Assembly: GCA_023135015.1 (NCBI GenBank)
Contig: JAGLTZ010000207.1
Location: 1-6,592 of the forward strand
Direction of reading: 5' to 3'
Length of the DNA stretch: 6,592 nt
From: Candidatus Latescibacterota bacterium
Lineage (GTDB): Bacteria > Blakebacterota > Blakebacteria > Blakebacterales > Blakebacteraceae
Below, piece after piece: positions 1 to 6,592 of the stretch. The notes below the pieces were generated by a model that saw nothing but the letters and a program-made list of their open reading frames with translations, had not been told where the DNA came from and made no database searches. The translations under genes and the position numbers were made by a program. The first letter of the stretch is position 1; each line of letters begins with the position of its first letter.

Positions 1-2
1 GT

Positions 3-578
3 GCGCTGCTGTTGCGCAAACGGCGGCCCCAGCTGGTTCCGGTGCTATGTGCGGTGCAGGGGGTGGAGGATGAGACCTACGAACGCCTCCTGGCCGGGAC
101 CGGTTTGAGAATAGCGCCGCCGATACCCCGGGGAGACAGGTATGATCCCTCGGATGGTCTCCATCTGGTCCGTGGCCGTACTTATGATGTGCTGGACGCG
201 GCGCAGGGGGCGCTTGTGGCCTCGGGTACGGCCACTCTGGAGGCGGCACTTCTCGCCACCCCCATGGTTATCGCGTACCGTATGAATCCGCTGTCGTGGA
301 GGATAGGGCGGGCCAGGGTGAAGGTGCCGCATGTGGGACTTGTCAACCTTGTGGCGGGGGAGCGCCTGGTGCCCGAACTGCTTCAGGGGGATGTTACCGC
401 CCAGGCGCTGGCAGATCATCTTTGGCCGCTGCTCGACGACGGGGGTGAACGGCAGCGTGTCCTGGAAGGGTTCAGGAGAGTGAAAGCGAGCCTTGGGGAG
501 GGTGGTGCCGCCCGGCGGGCAGCAGGCATGGCTGAGGAACTGCTCGATTCGGTGGGCAGTGGAGGGGAGAGGGCATGA
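3..578 (+). CDS. lpxB: Lipid-A-disaccharide synthase, C-terminal part (5' end outside window)
   Basis: LpxB is a peripheral inner-membrane GT-B glycosyltransferase (GT19). It joins UDP-2,3-diacylglucosamine to lipid X to form the lipid A disaccharide. The frame is open from base 3 and has no real start here; the TTG at 12 is internal, so the gene begins upstream. About half of a normal LpxB (roughly 380 residues) is visible. The diagnostic nucleotide-sugar-binding motif SGTATLEAALL lies at 222-254. It is followed by the family pattern TPMVIAYR, then KVPHVGLVNLVAGE, and PELLQ at 372-386. This order is specific for LpxB rather than MurG or WaaA. The stop codon overlaps the waaA start as ATGA. 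The identification is firm, but the N-terminal half and true start cannot be assessed. No frameshift is seen. Confidence 0.95.
   Translation, partial: ALLLRKRRPQLVPVLCAVQGVEDETYERLLAGTGLRIAPPIPRGDRYDPSDGLHLVRGRTYDVLDAAQGALVASGTATLEAALLATPMVIAYRMNPLSWRIGRARVKVPHVGLVNLVAGERLVPELLQGDVTAQALADHLWPLLDDGGERQRVLEGFRRVKASLGEGGAARRAAGMAEELLDSVGSGGERA
561..565 (+). promoter_or_regulatory. Shine-Dalgarno site for waaA
   Basis: GGAGG lies 9 bases before the ATG at 575, inside the last codons of lpxB. It supports this start, which overlaps the lpxB stop as ATGA. Confidence 0.7.
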
Positions 579-1981
579 AGGACGCATACGCTTCCCGGGC
601 GCTGGCCATACTCCTGAAGGGTCTTTACAGCATCACAGTCAGCTGCATAGCCCTCTTCTCTGTGCCCTACTGGCTCGTGCGGGACGGCAGAGGGAGTGAC
701 GGATGGGCCACACGCTATGGCAGGGTGCCGGACCGGATCCGCAGCGCGACCGATCCTTACGGGTGCATATGGTTCCATGCCGCCTCGGTCGGTGAGGTGG
801 GAGTTCTCGCCCGCATAATGCCTTCTCTGATGCGCCTGACCCCCGAGCTTCCAGCTGTGGTTACTACCGTAACTTCGACCGGACAGAACCGGGCCCGTCA
901 GCTCCTGGGCGAGCAGGCCCATCTGCTCTACCTGCCACTGGACTCCCCTATACTTGTCCGCCGGGCCATCCGGAAACTTCACCCTCAGACTTTGATTATT
1001 GCGGAAACGGAGCTGTGGCCCAACCTGATCTCTCAGGTCTCTGAGTACGGCGCCGGGATTGTACTGGTCAACGGCAGGCTCTCCCGGAGCGCCTTTGGAC
1101 GGTACCGCCTCGTCAGGGCGGCGATGGCGCCTCTGCTTTCCAGAATTGATGTTCTATGCGTCAAATCCCGGGAGGATAGGGAACGTTTCATAGCTCTGGG
1201 CACTCCTGCCTCGAGCGTCCATGTAACGGGGGATCTGAAATCTGAGCCGCTGCCGGGTGTGGAGGAGGCCACGGTTTCTGAACGCAGGGCGTTTTTAGGA
1301 CTGCCGGGCGACCGGCCTATATTTACAGCTGGAAGCACCCGCCAGGGCGAGGAGACTCTTCTGCTGGATGCATACAGCGAGGTCGCAGACACCCATCGGA
1401 ACCTGCTTATGGTTGTCGCCCCTCGCTATCCTCACCGGTCCGGTGAGGTCGGAGACCTGCTGGACTCCCGCGGCGTGAAATATCTTCGCAGGACCCGGCA
1501 CCTGGAAGGAGAGGAGATCTCAGACAAGCAGGTGCTGCTGCTCGACACGATCGGCGAGCTCGAGGGTTTCTACGCCGCCTCTGATGTAGCCTTCGTGGGC
1601 GGGAGCCTGGTCCCTATGGGGGGGCATAACGTGCTCGAGCCGGCTTTGTATGGCATACCCGTGCTCTTCGGGCCGCACACGGGCGAGACGGGTTCGGCCG
1701 ACCTGCTGCTCCTGGAGGCTGGAGGGGGCTTGAGGATAGAGGGCCCCGGTGATCTTGCCGCCTCACTGCTGCACCTGTTTGATGACGAGAGTGTGCGGAC
1801 CGGGATGGGGAATGCCGCGCGCAGAGCCGTGGACCGAAGCAGAGGGGCATTGGAGCAGGTGAATGAATACTACAGCAAGACGCTGGGTCTGGCCGTTCGG
1901 GTCGCCAGGATGGACAGGGGAAGCCACAGCAAGAGTGTGGATGACATCGCCCGGGAGCCGCCTGAAGGAAACGGTTCATGA
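575..1981 (+). CDS. waaA: 3-deoxy-D-manno-octulosonic acid (Kdo) transferase
   Basis: WaaA (KdtA, GT30) transfers Kdo from CMP-Kdo to the tetraacylated lipid A precursor on the cytoplasmic face of the inner membrane. The product has 468 residues. A hydrophobic segment at about 10-33 fits the family's N-terminal membrane anchor. HAASVGE at 68-74 contains the conserved catalytic glutamate (E74). ETELWPN is at 144-150, VTGDLK at 217-222, and the sugar-nucleotide-binding C-terminal domain has AGSTRQGEE at 252-260, VAPRYPHR at 281-288 and GGHNVLEPA at 349-357. The start is the ATG overlapping the lpxB stop, with a good ribosome site. The end overlaps the lpxK start, again as ATGA. The protein is about 40 residues longer than E. 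coli WaaA (425), partly through a hydrophilic tail after about 443. Whether it adds one, two or more Kdo units cannot be read from sequence. Confidence 0.97.
   Translation: MKDAYASRALAILLKGLYSITVSCIALFSVPYWLVRDGRGSDGWATRYGRVPDRIRSATDPYGCIWFHAASVGEVGVLARIMPSLMRLTPELPAVVTTVTSTGQNRARQLLGEQAHLLYLPLDSPILVRRAIRKLHPQTLIIAETELWPNLISQVSEYGAGIVLVNGRLSRSAFGRYRLVRAAMAPLLSRIDVLCVKSREDRERFIALGTPASSVHVTGDLKSEPLPGVEEATVSERRAFLGLPGDRPIFTAGSTRQGEETLLLDAYSEVADTHRNLLMVVAPRYPHRSGEVGDLLDSRGVKYLRRTRHLEGEEISDKQVLLLDTIGELEGFYAASDVAFVGGSLVPMGGHNVLEPALYGIPVLFGPHTGETGSADLLLLEAGGGLRIEGPGDLAASLLHLFDDESVRTGMGNAARRAVDRSRGALEQVNEYYSKTLGLAVRVARMDRGSHSKSVDDIAREPPEGNGS
1965..1970 (+). promoter_or_regulatory. Shine-Dalgarno site for lpxK
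   Basis: AAGGAA lies 7 bases before the ATG at 1978, within the final codons of waaA. It supports the ATGA-overlap start of lpxK. Confidence 0.6.
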
Positions 1982-3093
1982 GAGCCCGTCTGGAGCAGAC
2001 CCTGCGCCGTATCTGGTCGGGGCACCGCCCCCTTCCGCTCACATTTTCCGAACAGCTTCTCTACTACCTTCTCATTCCCGTCGCCGTGCTCTACGCATCC
2101 CTTACGTGGGCACGCAGGGAGCTCTACCGTCTCGGATTCGTACGGCGCAGACGAATTAAGGACCTCACAGTAGTCTCTATCGGCAACATCACCGTCGGGG
2201 GGACGGGCAAATCCCCGCTGGTAATAGGCCTTGCCAGGGAACTGATGGAGAGGGAAGTACCGGTAGCTGTCGTCTCACGCGGATACGGTGCGGTAGGGCG
2301 GGGCAGCGGTCCTCTGCTTGTTTCAGATGGCTCGGGACCGCTGGTTGGACCCCAGCTCGCAGGTGACGAGCCGATCATGATAGCCAGGGCCGTACCCGTA
2401 GTAGTTATCGTAAGTCGGAACCGCTACATGGCAGCGCGCCTGGCCAGGGACCGCTTCGGGGCCGAGGTTGTAATCCTCGACGATGGCTTCCAGCATATCG
2501 GTCTGGCCCGTGACGCCGATATCGTGCTGCTCGATGCCTCAGACCCGTTTGGGAACGGCTGGTCGCTTCCAGCGGGCCGGCTCCGTGAGCCTCTATCGGC
2601 ATTACGCGACGCCGATCTCTTTCTGTTCGTGTACCGGGGAACCGACAGGGTTATGCCTATCCCCGATCGTCTTAAGGGCCTGCTTAAGGCGTTTCGCCGC
2701 GAGGCGGCCATTACAAGCGGAGTCTTGAGGATGCAGGTCCTGAGGCAGGCAGGAGGCGGAGACCTGCGCCCGCTAGAATGGCTCTCGGAGAGGCCTCTCT
2801 TCCTCGTTTCGGGTCTTGCGGACCCTGGTCCGTTCGAGACGGAAGTTAAACAGCGGGGTGGCCTGGTCGTGGCACATATGGAATTTGGCGATCACCATTC
2901 CTACACTAAGGGCGATATTGAAATGATCAGGGACGGATGGAGGAGCATCGGGGCCGAGGCTGTGATCACTACTGCGAAGGATGAGGTGAAACTGGTTTCA
3001 GCGGGATTGACAGGGGAGGAGGAACCCGTCTGGGTCGCCGAGGCAGGGTTCGACCCACGTACTCTGGATCTGCTGGTCGGGGCGCTCGTATGA
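1978..3093 (+). CDS. lpxK: Tetraacyldisaccharide 4'-kinase
   Basis: LpxK is a membrane-associated P-loop kinase that phosphorylates the 4' position of the lipid A disaccharide to give lipid IVA, the acceptor for WaaA. The 371-residue length is a little above the usual 320-350. An amphipathic or hydrophobic N-terminal region (about 24-45) fits the membrane-binding helix of the family. The Walker A region GNITVGGTGKSP is at 69-80, SRGYG at 100-104 and GDEP at 129-132. DDGFQH (168-173) is the conserved acidic Walker B-like motif. The LPAGRLREP segment is at 197-205, GDHHSY at 304-309 and TTAKDEVKL at 331-339. By analogy with the Aquifex enzyme, D130 (in GDEP) and a histidine of the DHH motif are likely catalytic; that assignment is inferred from spacing. 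All key residues are present, so the enzyme should be active. It overlaps waaA upstream and nadB downstream by 4 bases each. Confidence 0.97.
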   Translation: MRARLEQTLRRIWSGHRPLPLTFSEQLLYYLLIPVAVLYASLTWARRELYRLGFVRRRRIKDLTVVSIGNITVGGTGKSPLVIGLARELMEREVPVAVVSRGYGAVGRGSGPLLVSDGSGPLVGPQLAGDEPIMIARAVPVVVIVSRNRYMAARLARDRFGAEVVILDDGFQHIGLARDADIVLLDASDPFGNGWSLPAGRLREPLSALRDADLFLFVYRGTDRVMPIPDRLKGLLKAFRREAAITSGVLRMQVLRQAGGGDLRPLEWLSERPLFLVSGLADPGPFETEVKQRGGLVVAHMEFGDHHSYTKGDIEMIRDGWRSIGAEAVITTAKDEVKLVSAGLTGEEEPVWVAEAGFDPRTLDLLVGALV

Positions 3094-4754
3094 TGGAACC
3101 GTTCGATGTTCTGGTGATTGGAAGCGGTATTGCCGGTTTAAGTTTCGCACTCAAAGCGGCGCGGTCCGGCAAGGTGGCGGTGGTGACGAAGAAGGAGGAT
3201 AAGGCATCCGCGACTAACTACGCACAGGGTGGCATCGCGGCGGTCATGAGCCCTCTGGATGATTTCGAGTCCCATATCAACGATACACTCGATGCCGGTG
3301 CGGGGCTGTGCAGGCGGGAGGCAGTGGAATTGATGGTGCGTGAGGCGCCCCGCCTTATTGGAGAGCTGATCGAGCTGGGAGTCGGGTTCAGTCGCTCCTC
3401 TGATGCGGTCGGGAGAGAGGAGGTAGGCTCCGCCCCCGACGGTGGAGTCCCGCTTCATCTGGGAAGGGAGGGAGGACACCGCCATTCCCGCATCGTCCAC
3501 GTCCACGATCTTACCGGCGCAGAGGTGGAGAGGGCCCTTCTTGTCGCGGTCAGCGCTCATCCGGATATTACGGTGTACGAAGATCATATCGGACTAGATC
3601 TGATCACAGAACACTACCTGGGGGAAAAAGAGGGTCCGAAGGAAGGCCGCTATTCGGTGTACGGGGCTTACGTGCTCGATTCCGATCGGGAGGAGGTGTT
3701 GGCCTTCCCCGCCCGCATTACGCTGCTTGCAACTGGAGGCTGCGGTCAGGTATACAGGTATACCACCAATCCGGATATTTCCACTGGCGACGGTCTGGCG
3801 ATGGGCGCCAGGGCTGGGTGTGAGCTGGCGAACATGGAATTCATGCAGTTTCATCCAACCTCGTTGTATGGAACGGGGGATCCGGCCTTTCTGATAAGTG
3901 AGGCGGTTCGGGGGTTCGGGGGCATCCTCCGCAATGCCGAGGGTGAGGCTTTCATGGCGGAGGAACACCCCCTTAAGGATCTGGCTCCCAGGGACATAGT
4001 GGCCCGTGCCATAGACCGCCAGCTCAAAGCTACTGGAGCCCCACACGTCTTTCTCGATCTTACCCACCGAGGCCGTGGTGAGATCGAGGATCGTTTCCCG
4101 CATATCGTGGCCACCTGCCGTGAGCTGGGGCTGGATCCCTCGACTGAACCGCTTCCGGTGGTCCCCGCGGCTCACTATATGTGTGGTGGCATTCCCACCG
4201 ACCTTTGGGGGCAGACATCGCTGACCAGGCTGTTTGCCGTGGGGGAGGTGGCCTGCACCGGGGTTCACGGGGCAAACAGGCTGGCGAGCAATTCACTGCT
4301 GGAGGGGCTTGTGTTTGCGGAACAGGCCGCGAAACGTGTAGCTGAGCTGCTGGCCGGTTCGACCCTCGATGTTCCCGAACCGCCTCCGTGGGATGTGGAG
4401 GGGACAAGGGTCTCGCGTGAAAGGATACTTGTCAGCCACGATCGAATGGAGATACGCAACCTGATGTGGGATTACGTAGGGCTGGTGCGGTCGACCAACA
4501 GGCTGAGGAGGGCGGCGTGGAGGCTGGCTCTTATTACGCAGGAGGTGGAGCGGTACTACCGCTGGACGAGAGTGACGGCCGAACTCCTGGAACTGAGGAA
4601 TATGGCCCAGGTCGGGCTGTTGATCGCGAGGTCGGCATTGAGCCGCCGGGAGAGCAGGGGCCTCCACTTTGTGACTGAATATCCGGAGAGGGTGCCGGAG
4701 ATGGACGGAACCGATTCCCTCATGCCTTTCGACTGGGAGGCCATTTCCCGGTGA
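3090..4754 (+). CDS. nadB: L-aspartate oxidase
   Basis: NadB is a cytoplasmic FAD enzyme that oxidises L-aspartate to iminoaspartate, using oxygen or fumarate as acceptor. NadA then condenses the product to quinolinate for NAD synthesis. The 554 residues are close to the family's usual length of about 540. The FAD dinucleotide-binding motif GSGIAGL is at 11-17, AQGGIAA at 45-51 and REGGHRHSRIVH at 126-137. NPDISTGDG is at 227-235, QFHPT at 253-257, APRDIVARAID at 299-309, AAHYMCGG at 360-367 and HGANRLASNSLLEGLVF at 393-409. The AQGGIA, REGGH and HGANR segments separate it from fumarate reductase and succinate dehydrogenase flavoproteins. H255, R301 and H362 match conserved active-site positions. 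Two tandem ATG codons (3090 and 3093) could start it; the first gives the ATGA overlap with lpxK. No strong ribosome site precedes them, so translation probably depends on coupling. nadA and nadC are not in the window. Confidence 0.96.
   Translation: MMEPFDVLVIGSGIAGLSFALKAARSGKVAVVTKKEDKASATNYAQGGIAAVMSPLDDFESHINDTLDAGAGLCRREAVELMVREAPRLIGELIELGVGFSRSSDAVGREEVGSAPDGGVPLHLGREGGHRHSRIVHVHDLTGAEVERALLVAVSAHPDITVYEDHIGLDLITEHYLGEKEGPKEGRYSVYGAYVLDSDREEVLAFPARITLLATGGCGQVYRYTTNPDISTGDGLAMGARAGCELANMEFMQFHPTSLYGTGDPAFLISEAVRGFGGILRNAEGEAFMAEEHPLKDLAPRDIVARAIDRQLKATGAPHVFLDLTHRGRGEIEDRFPHIVATCRELGLDPSTEPLPVVPAAHYMCGGIPTDLWGQTSLTRLFAVGEVACTGVHGANRLASNSLLEGLVFAEQAAKRVAELLAGSTLDVPEPPPWDVEGTRVSRERILVSHDRMEIRNLMWDYVGLVRSTNRLRRAAWRLALITQEVERYYRWTRVTAELLELRNMAQVGLLIARSALSRRESRGLHFVTEYPERVPEMDGTDSLMPFDWEAISR
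4735..4740 (+). promoter_or_regulatory. Shine-Dalgarno site deciding the GTG start of guaA
   Basis: GGGAGG lies 10 bases before GTG at 4751, inside the end of nadB. No ATG lies between here and the conserved LDFGGQY motif, so this site and the GTGA overlap fix the guaA start. Confidence 0.7.
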
Positions 4755-6586
4755 GTATTGACACAGACAGGCATACCCGTCCCTTCGTGGCCGTCCTCGA
4801 TTTCGGGGGACAGTACGCGCACCTGATAGCCAACCGGATACGACGGCTTGGAGAGTATTCGGTGATCCTTCCCCCCGACGCCGATGCAGCGGACCTTGAG
4901 AACGCCGTCGGCATCATCCTGTCGGGCGGTCCGGGCAGCGTGTATGATGCCAGCCAGCCCCCCTTCAACGCTGAAATGTTTGAACAATCAGTGCCTATCC
5001 TGGGGCTGTGTTTCGGGCACCAGCTCTTGGCGCAGCAGATGGGCGGCAGCGTCGCTCGTGGAGAGGTGCGGGAGTACGGTTCGGCCGAGCTTGCTGTGGG
5101 GCAGACAACCGGGCTGTTCGAAGGTATGGAGGAGCGTGAAGTGGTATGGATGAGCCACGGCGACCAGATCGTCCAGCTCCCCGAGGGTTTCGAAGTGCTG
5201 GGAAGCACTGAGGACTGCCCCGTAGCCGCGATGGGGGATCGGAAGGGGAAGCTGTTCGGGCTCCAGTTCCACCCCGAAGTGACGCACACTCTCAACGGCT
5301 TGAAGATTCTAAAGAACTTCCTGGATATCTGCGGGGCGGAGTTGGGATGGGATCCCGGGAGCTATACAGAGGAGATCGGCGACTCTCTTGTGGAGCGGGT
5401 GGGATCAAACCGGGTGCTGCTGCTTGTCTCGGGCGGTGTCGATTCCACGGTGTGTCTGGCCCTGCTCAACCGGGTTGTGGGATCCGAGCAGGTACTGGGA
5501 GTGCATATAGACAACGGCCTGATGCGCAAGGGGGAATCGGAGCTGGTGGTGAGGGCTTTGTGCGAGCAGGGATATGAGAACCTCCGGTATGTGGACTCAG
5601 CAGACAGATTCCTGGAGGCCCTCGAGGGAGTAACCGATCCGGAAGAGAAAAGGCGTATTATCGGCCGCGTCTTCGTGGAGGTCGCGGCCGAGCAGGTGGG
5701 TGAACTCGGGCTGGAGGAGGGATGGCTGCTCGCCCAGGGAACGATCTACCCCGATACGATCGAGACCGGTGGAACCAGGCATGCCGCAACTATAAAGACA
5801 CACCACAACAGGGAGGAGGAGATCGAGCGCCTGATAGAACAGGGGAAGATCGTAGAACCCCTGGCCGATCTGTACAAAGATGAGGTCCGGGAGGTGGGAC
5901 TCGCCCTCGGATTACCTGAATGGATGGTTTGGCGGCACCCGTTCCCCGGGCCGGGTCTGGGTGTGAGACTGCTCTGTCACTCCGGGCAGGAGCTTTCGGG
6001 TGGGGAGAGCCGCCAGCTTGCCGAAGCACAGACTGAGGCCGACGCAATCGCATCGACCTGCGGCTATGAAGCTCAGGTTCTACCAATCAGGTCGGTAGGT
6101 GTACAGGGGGATTATCGCACCTACGGCCATCCGGTTGCCCTTTTCGGTGGAGATCGTGACTGGGGCCTTCTCGAGGAGGTATCCACGCGCATTACGAACG
6201 CGATTGGTGAGGTCAACAGGGTGGTGTACGCGTTGAGTCACAGCACCCCGGTCAAGACAGAGCCTGTCAGGGCGCTGGTGACCAGTGAGAGGCTCGATCT
6301 GCTCCGGGAGGCCGATGCAATTGCCATGGAACGGTTGATAGCCTTGGGGGTGGCCGGAGAGGTCTGGCAGATGCCGACTGTCCTTGTTCCTCTGGCCGTT
6401 GATGGAGATAGGGAGTGTGTAGTTATCCGGCCCATCTCCAGTGAAGAAGCTATGACCGCCCGTTTCACCAGGCTTCCATGGGAGGTCGTAGAGAGTATCT
6501 CGGAGGGGATAAGCTCACTTCATGGGGTATCCGTGGTCTTCTGCGACATCACGAACAAGCCCCCCGCTACTATCGAATGGGAATAG
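4751..6586 (+). CDS. guaA: GMP synthase (glutamine-hydrolysing), long form
   Basis: GuaA aminates XMP to GMP using ATP and ammonia from glutamine in the cytoplasm. The class I glutamine amidotransferase domain spans about 12-195: LDFGGQY at 16-22, nucleophile C87 in GLCFGHQ, and partners H174 and E176 in FHPEV. The ATP pyrophosphatase domain spans about 200-400, with PP-loop SGGVDST at 227-233, AQGTIYPD at 328-335, KTHHN at 349-353, KDEVR at 376-380 and HPFPGPGLGVR at 396-406. The C-terminal XMP-binding/dimerisation region (about 407-611) ends in the conserved KPPATIEWE. The protein has 611 residues against 525 in E. coli. The extra ~90 lie in this last region, where LPIRSVGVQGDYRTY (444-458) and NRVVY (489-493) are followed by a second, diverged copy of the domain. 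The lid region around 349-380 and this layout resemble human-type GMP synthetase. The start is GTG; only six bases follow the TAG stop and no terminator is visible. Confidence 0.97.
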   Translation: MSIDTDRHTRPFVAVLDFGGQYAHLIANRIRRLGEYSVILPPDADAADLENAVGIILSGGPGSVYDASQPPFNAEMFEQSVPILGLCFGHQLLAQQMGGSVARGEVREYGSAELAVGQTTGLFEGMEEREVVWMSHGDQIVQLPEGFEVLGSTEDCPVAAMGDRKGKLFGLQFHPEVTHTLNGLKILKNFLDICGAELGWDPGSYTEEIGDSLVERVGSNRVLLLVSGGVDSTVCLALLNRVVGSEQVLGVHIDNGLMRKGESELVVRALCEQGYENLRYVDSADRFLEALEGVTDPEEKRRIIGRVFVEVAAEQVGELGLEEGWLLAQGTIYPDTIETGGTRHAATIKTHHNREEEIERLIEQGKIVEPLADLYKDEVREVGLALGLPEWMVWRHPFPGPGLGVRLLCHSGQELSGGESRQLAEAQTEADAIASTCGYEAQVLPIRSVGVQGDYRTYGHPVALFGGDRDWGLLEEVSTRITNAIGEVNRVVYALSHSTPVKTEPVRALVTSERLDLLREADAIAMERLIALGVAGEVWQMPTVLVPLAVDGDRECVVIRPISSEEAMTARFTRLPWEVVESISEGISSLHGVSVVFCDITNKPPATIEWE

Positions 6587-6592
6587 TTTCCA

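Noticed and set aside
12..14. TTG as a possible start of the first gene
   Set aside because: The frame is open to the window edge, and the protein lacks the N-terminal half of LpxB, so this codon is internal.
416..982. Minus-strand open frame spanning the lpxB/waaA junction
   Set aside because: It is low-complexity, rich in Pro, Ser and Arg, and antisense to conserved LpxB and WaaA motifs. It is a shadow frame.
3594..4268. Long open frame on the minus strand inside nadB (224 codons)
   Set aside because: It lies wholly antisense to a well-conserved gene, its translation shows no recognisable domain, and long antisense frames are expected in GC-rich coding DNA.
4720..5295. Minus-strand open frame across the nadB/guaA junction
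   Set aside because: It is antisense to the GuaA amidotransferase domain, including the catalytic Cys region, and no family features are seen.
6587..6592. Possible terminator after guaA
   Set aside because: Only six bases follow the stop and no stem-loop can be seen. The end of the operon lies outside the window.
1..6592. A hidden novel system, CRISPR array, mobile element or RNA gene
   Set aside because: The whole window is covered by five conserved housekeeping genes with no gaps, no direct repeat array, no transposase and no tRNA or rRNA-like segment.

Overview
The window is a single GC-rich stretch of five tightly packed plus-strand genes: the 3' end of lpxB, then complete waaA (kdtA), lpxK, nadB and guaA. 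There is essentially no non-coding DNA. Every junction is a 4-base start/stop overlap (ATGA three times, GTGA once), so the genes almost certainly share one mRNA and are translationally coupled. The promoter lies upstream of the window. Only six bases follow the guaA stop, so the operon end is not visible.

The first three genes cover late steps of Kdo2-lipid A assembly. LpxB makes the lipid A disaccharide, LpxK phosphorylates its 4' position, and WaaA adds Kdo. The organism is therefore a diderm bacterium with an LPS-type outer membrane. The next two genes belong to other pathways. NadB (L-aspartate oxidase) starts de novo NAD synthesis, and GuaA makes GMP from XMP. No biochemical step links these to lipid A, so the grouping is best read as co-expression of growth-related housekeeping genes.

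The lineage cannot be fixed from this sequence. The genes are GC-rich but use ATA (Ile) and AGG (Arg) codons freely in all five frames, which is unlike the codon habits of high-GC Pseudomonas-type Proteobacteria. The mixed lipid A/NAD/GMP gene order and the long guaA also differ from the E. coli arrangement. A less-studied diderm phylum is possible, but this is inference.

I found no mobile element, CRISPR array, RNA gene, toxin-antitoxin or defence system, and no evidence of an undescribed system. The most interesting item is GuaA. At 611 residues it is about 90 longer than the E. coli enzyme. The extra length is a second, diverged copy of part of the C-terminal XMP-binding/dimerisation domain, an arrangement that resembles the long GMP synthetases of animals.
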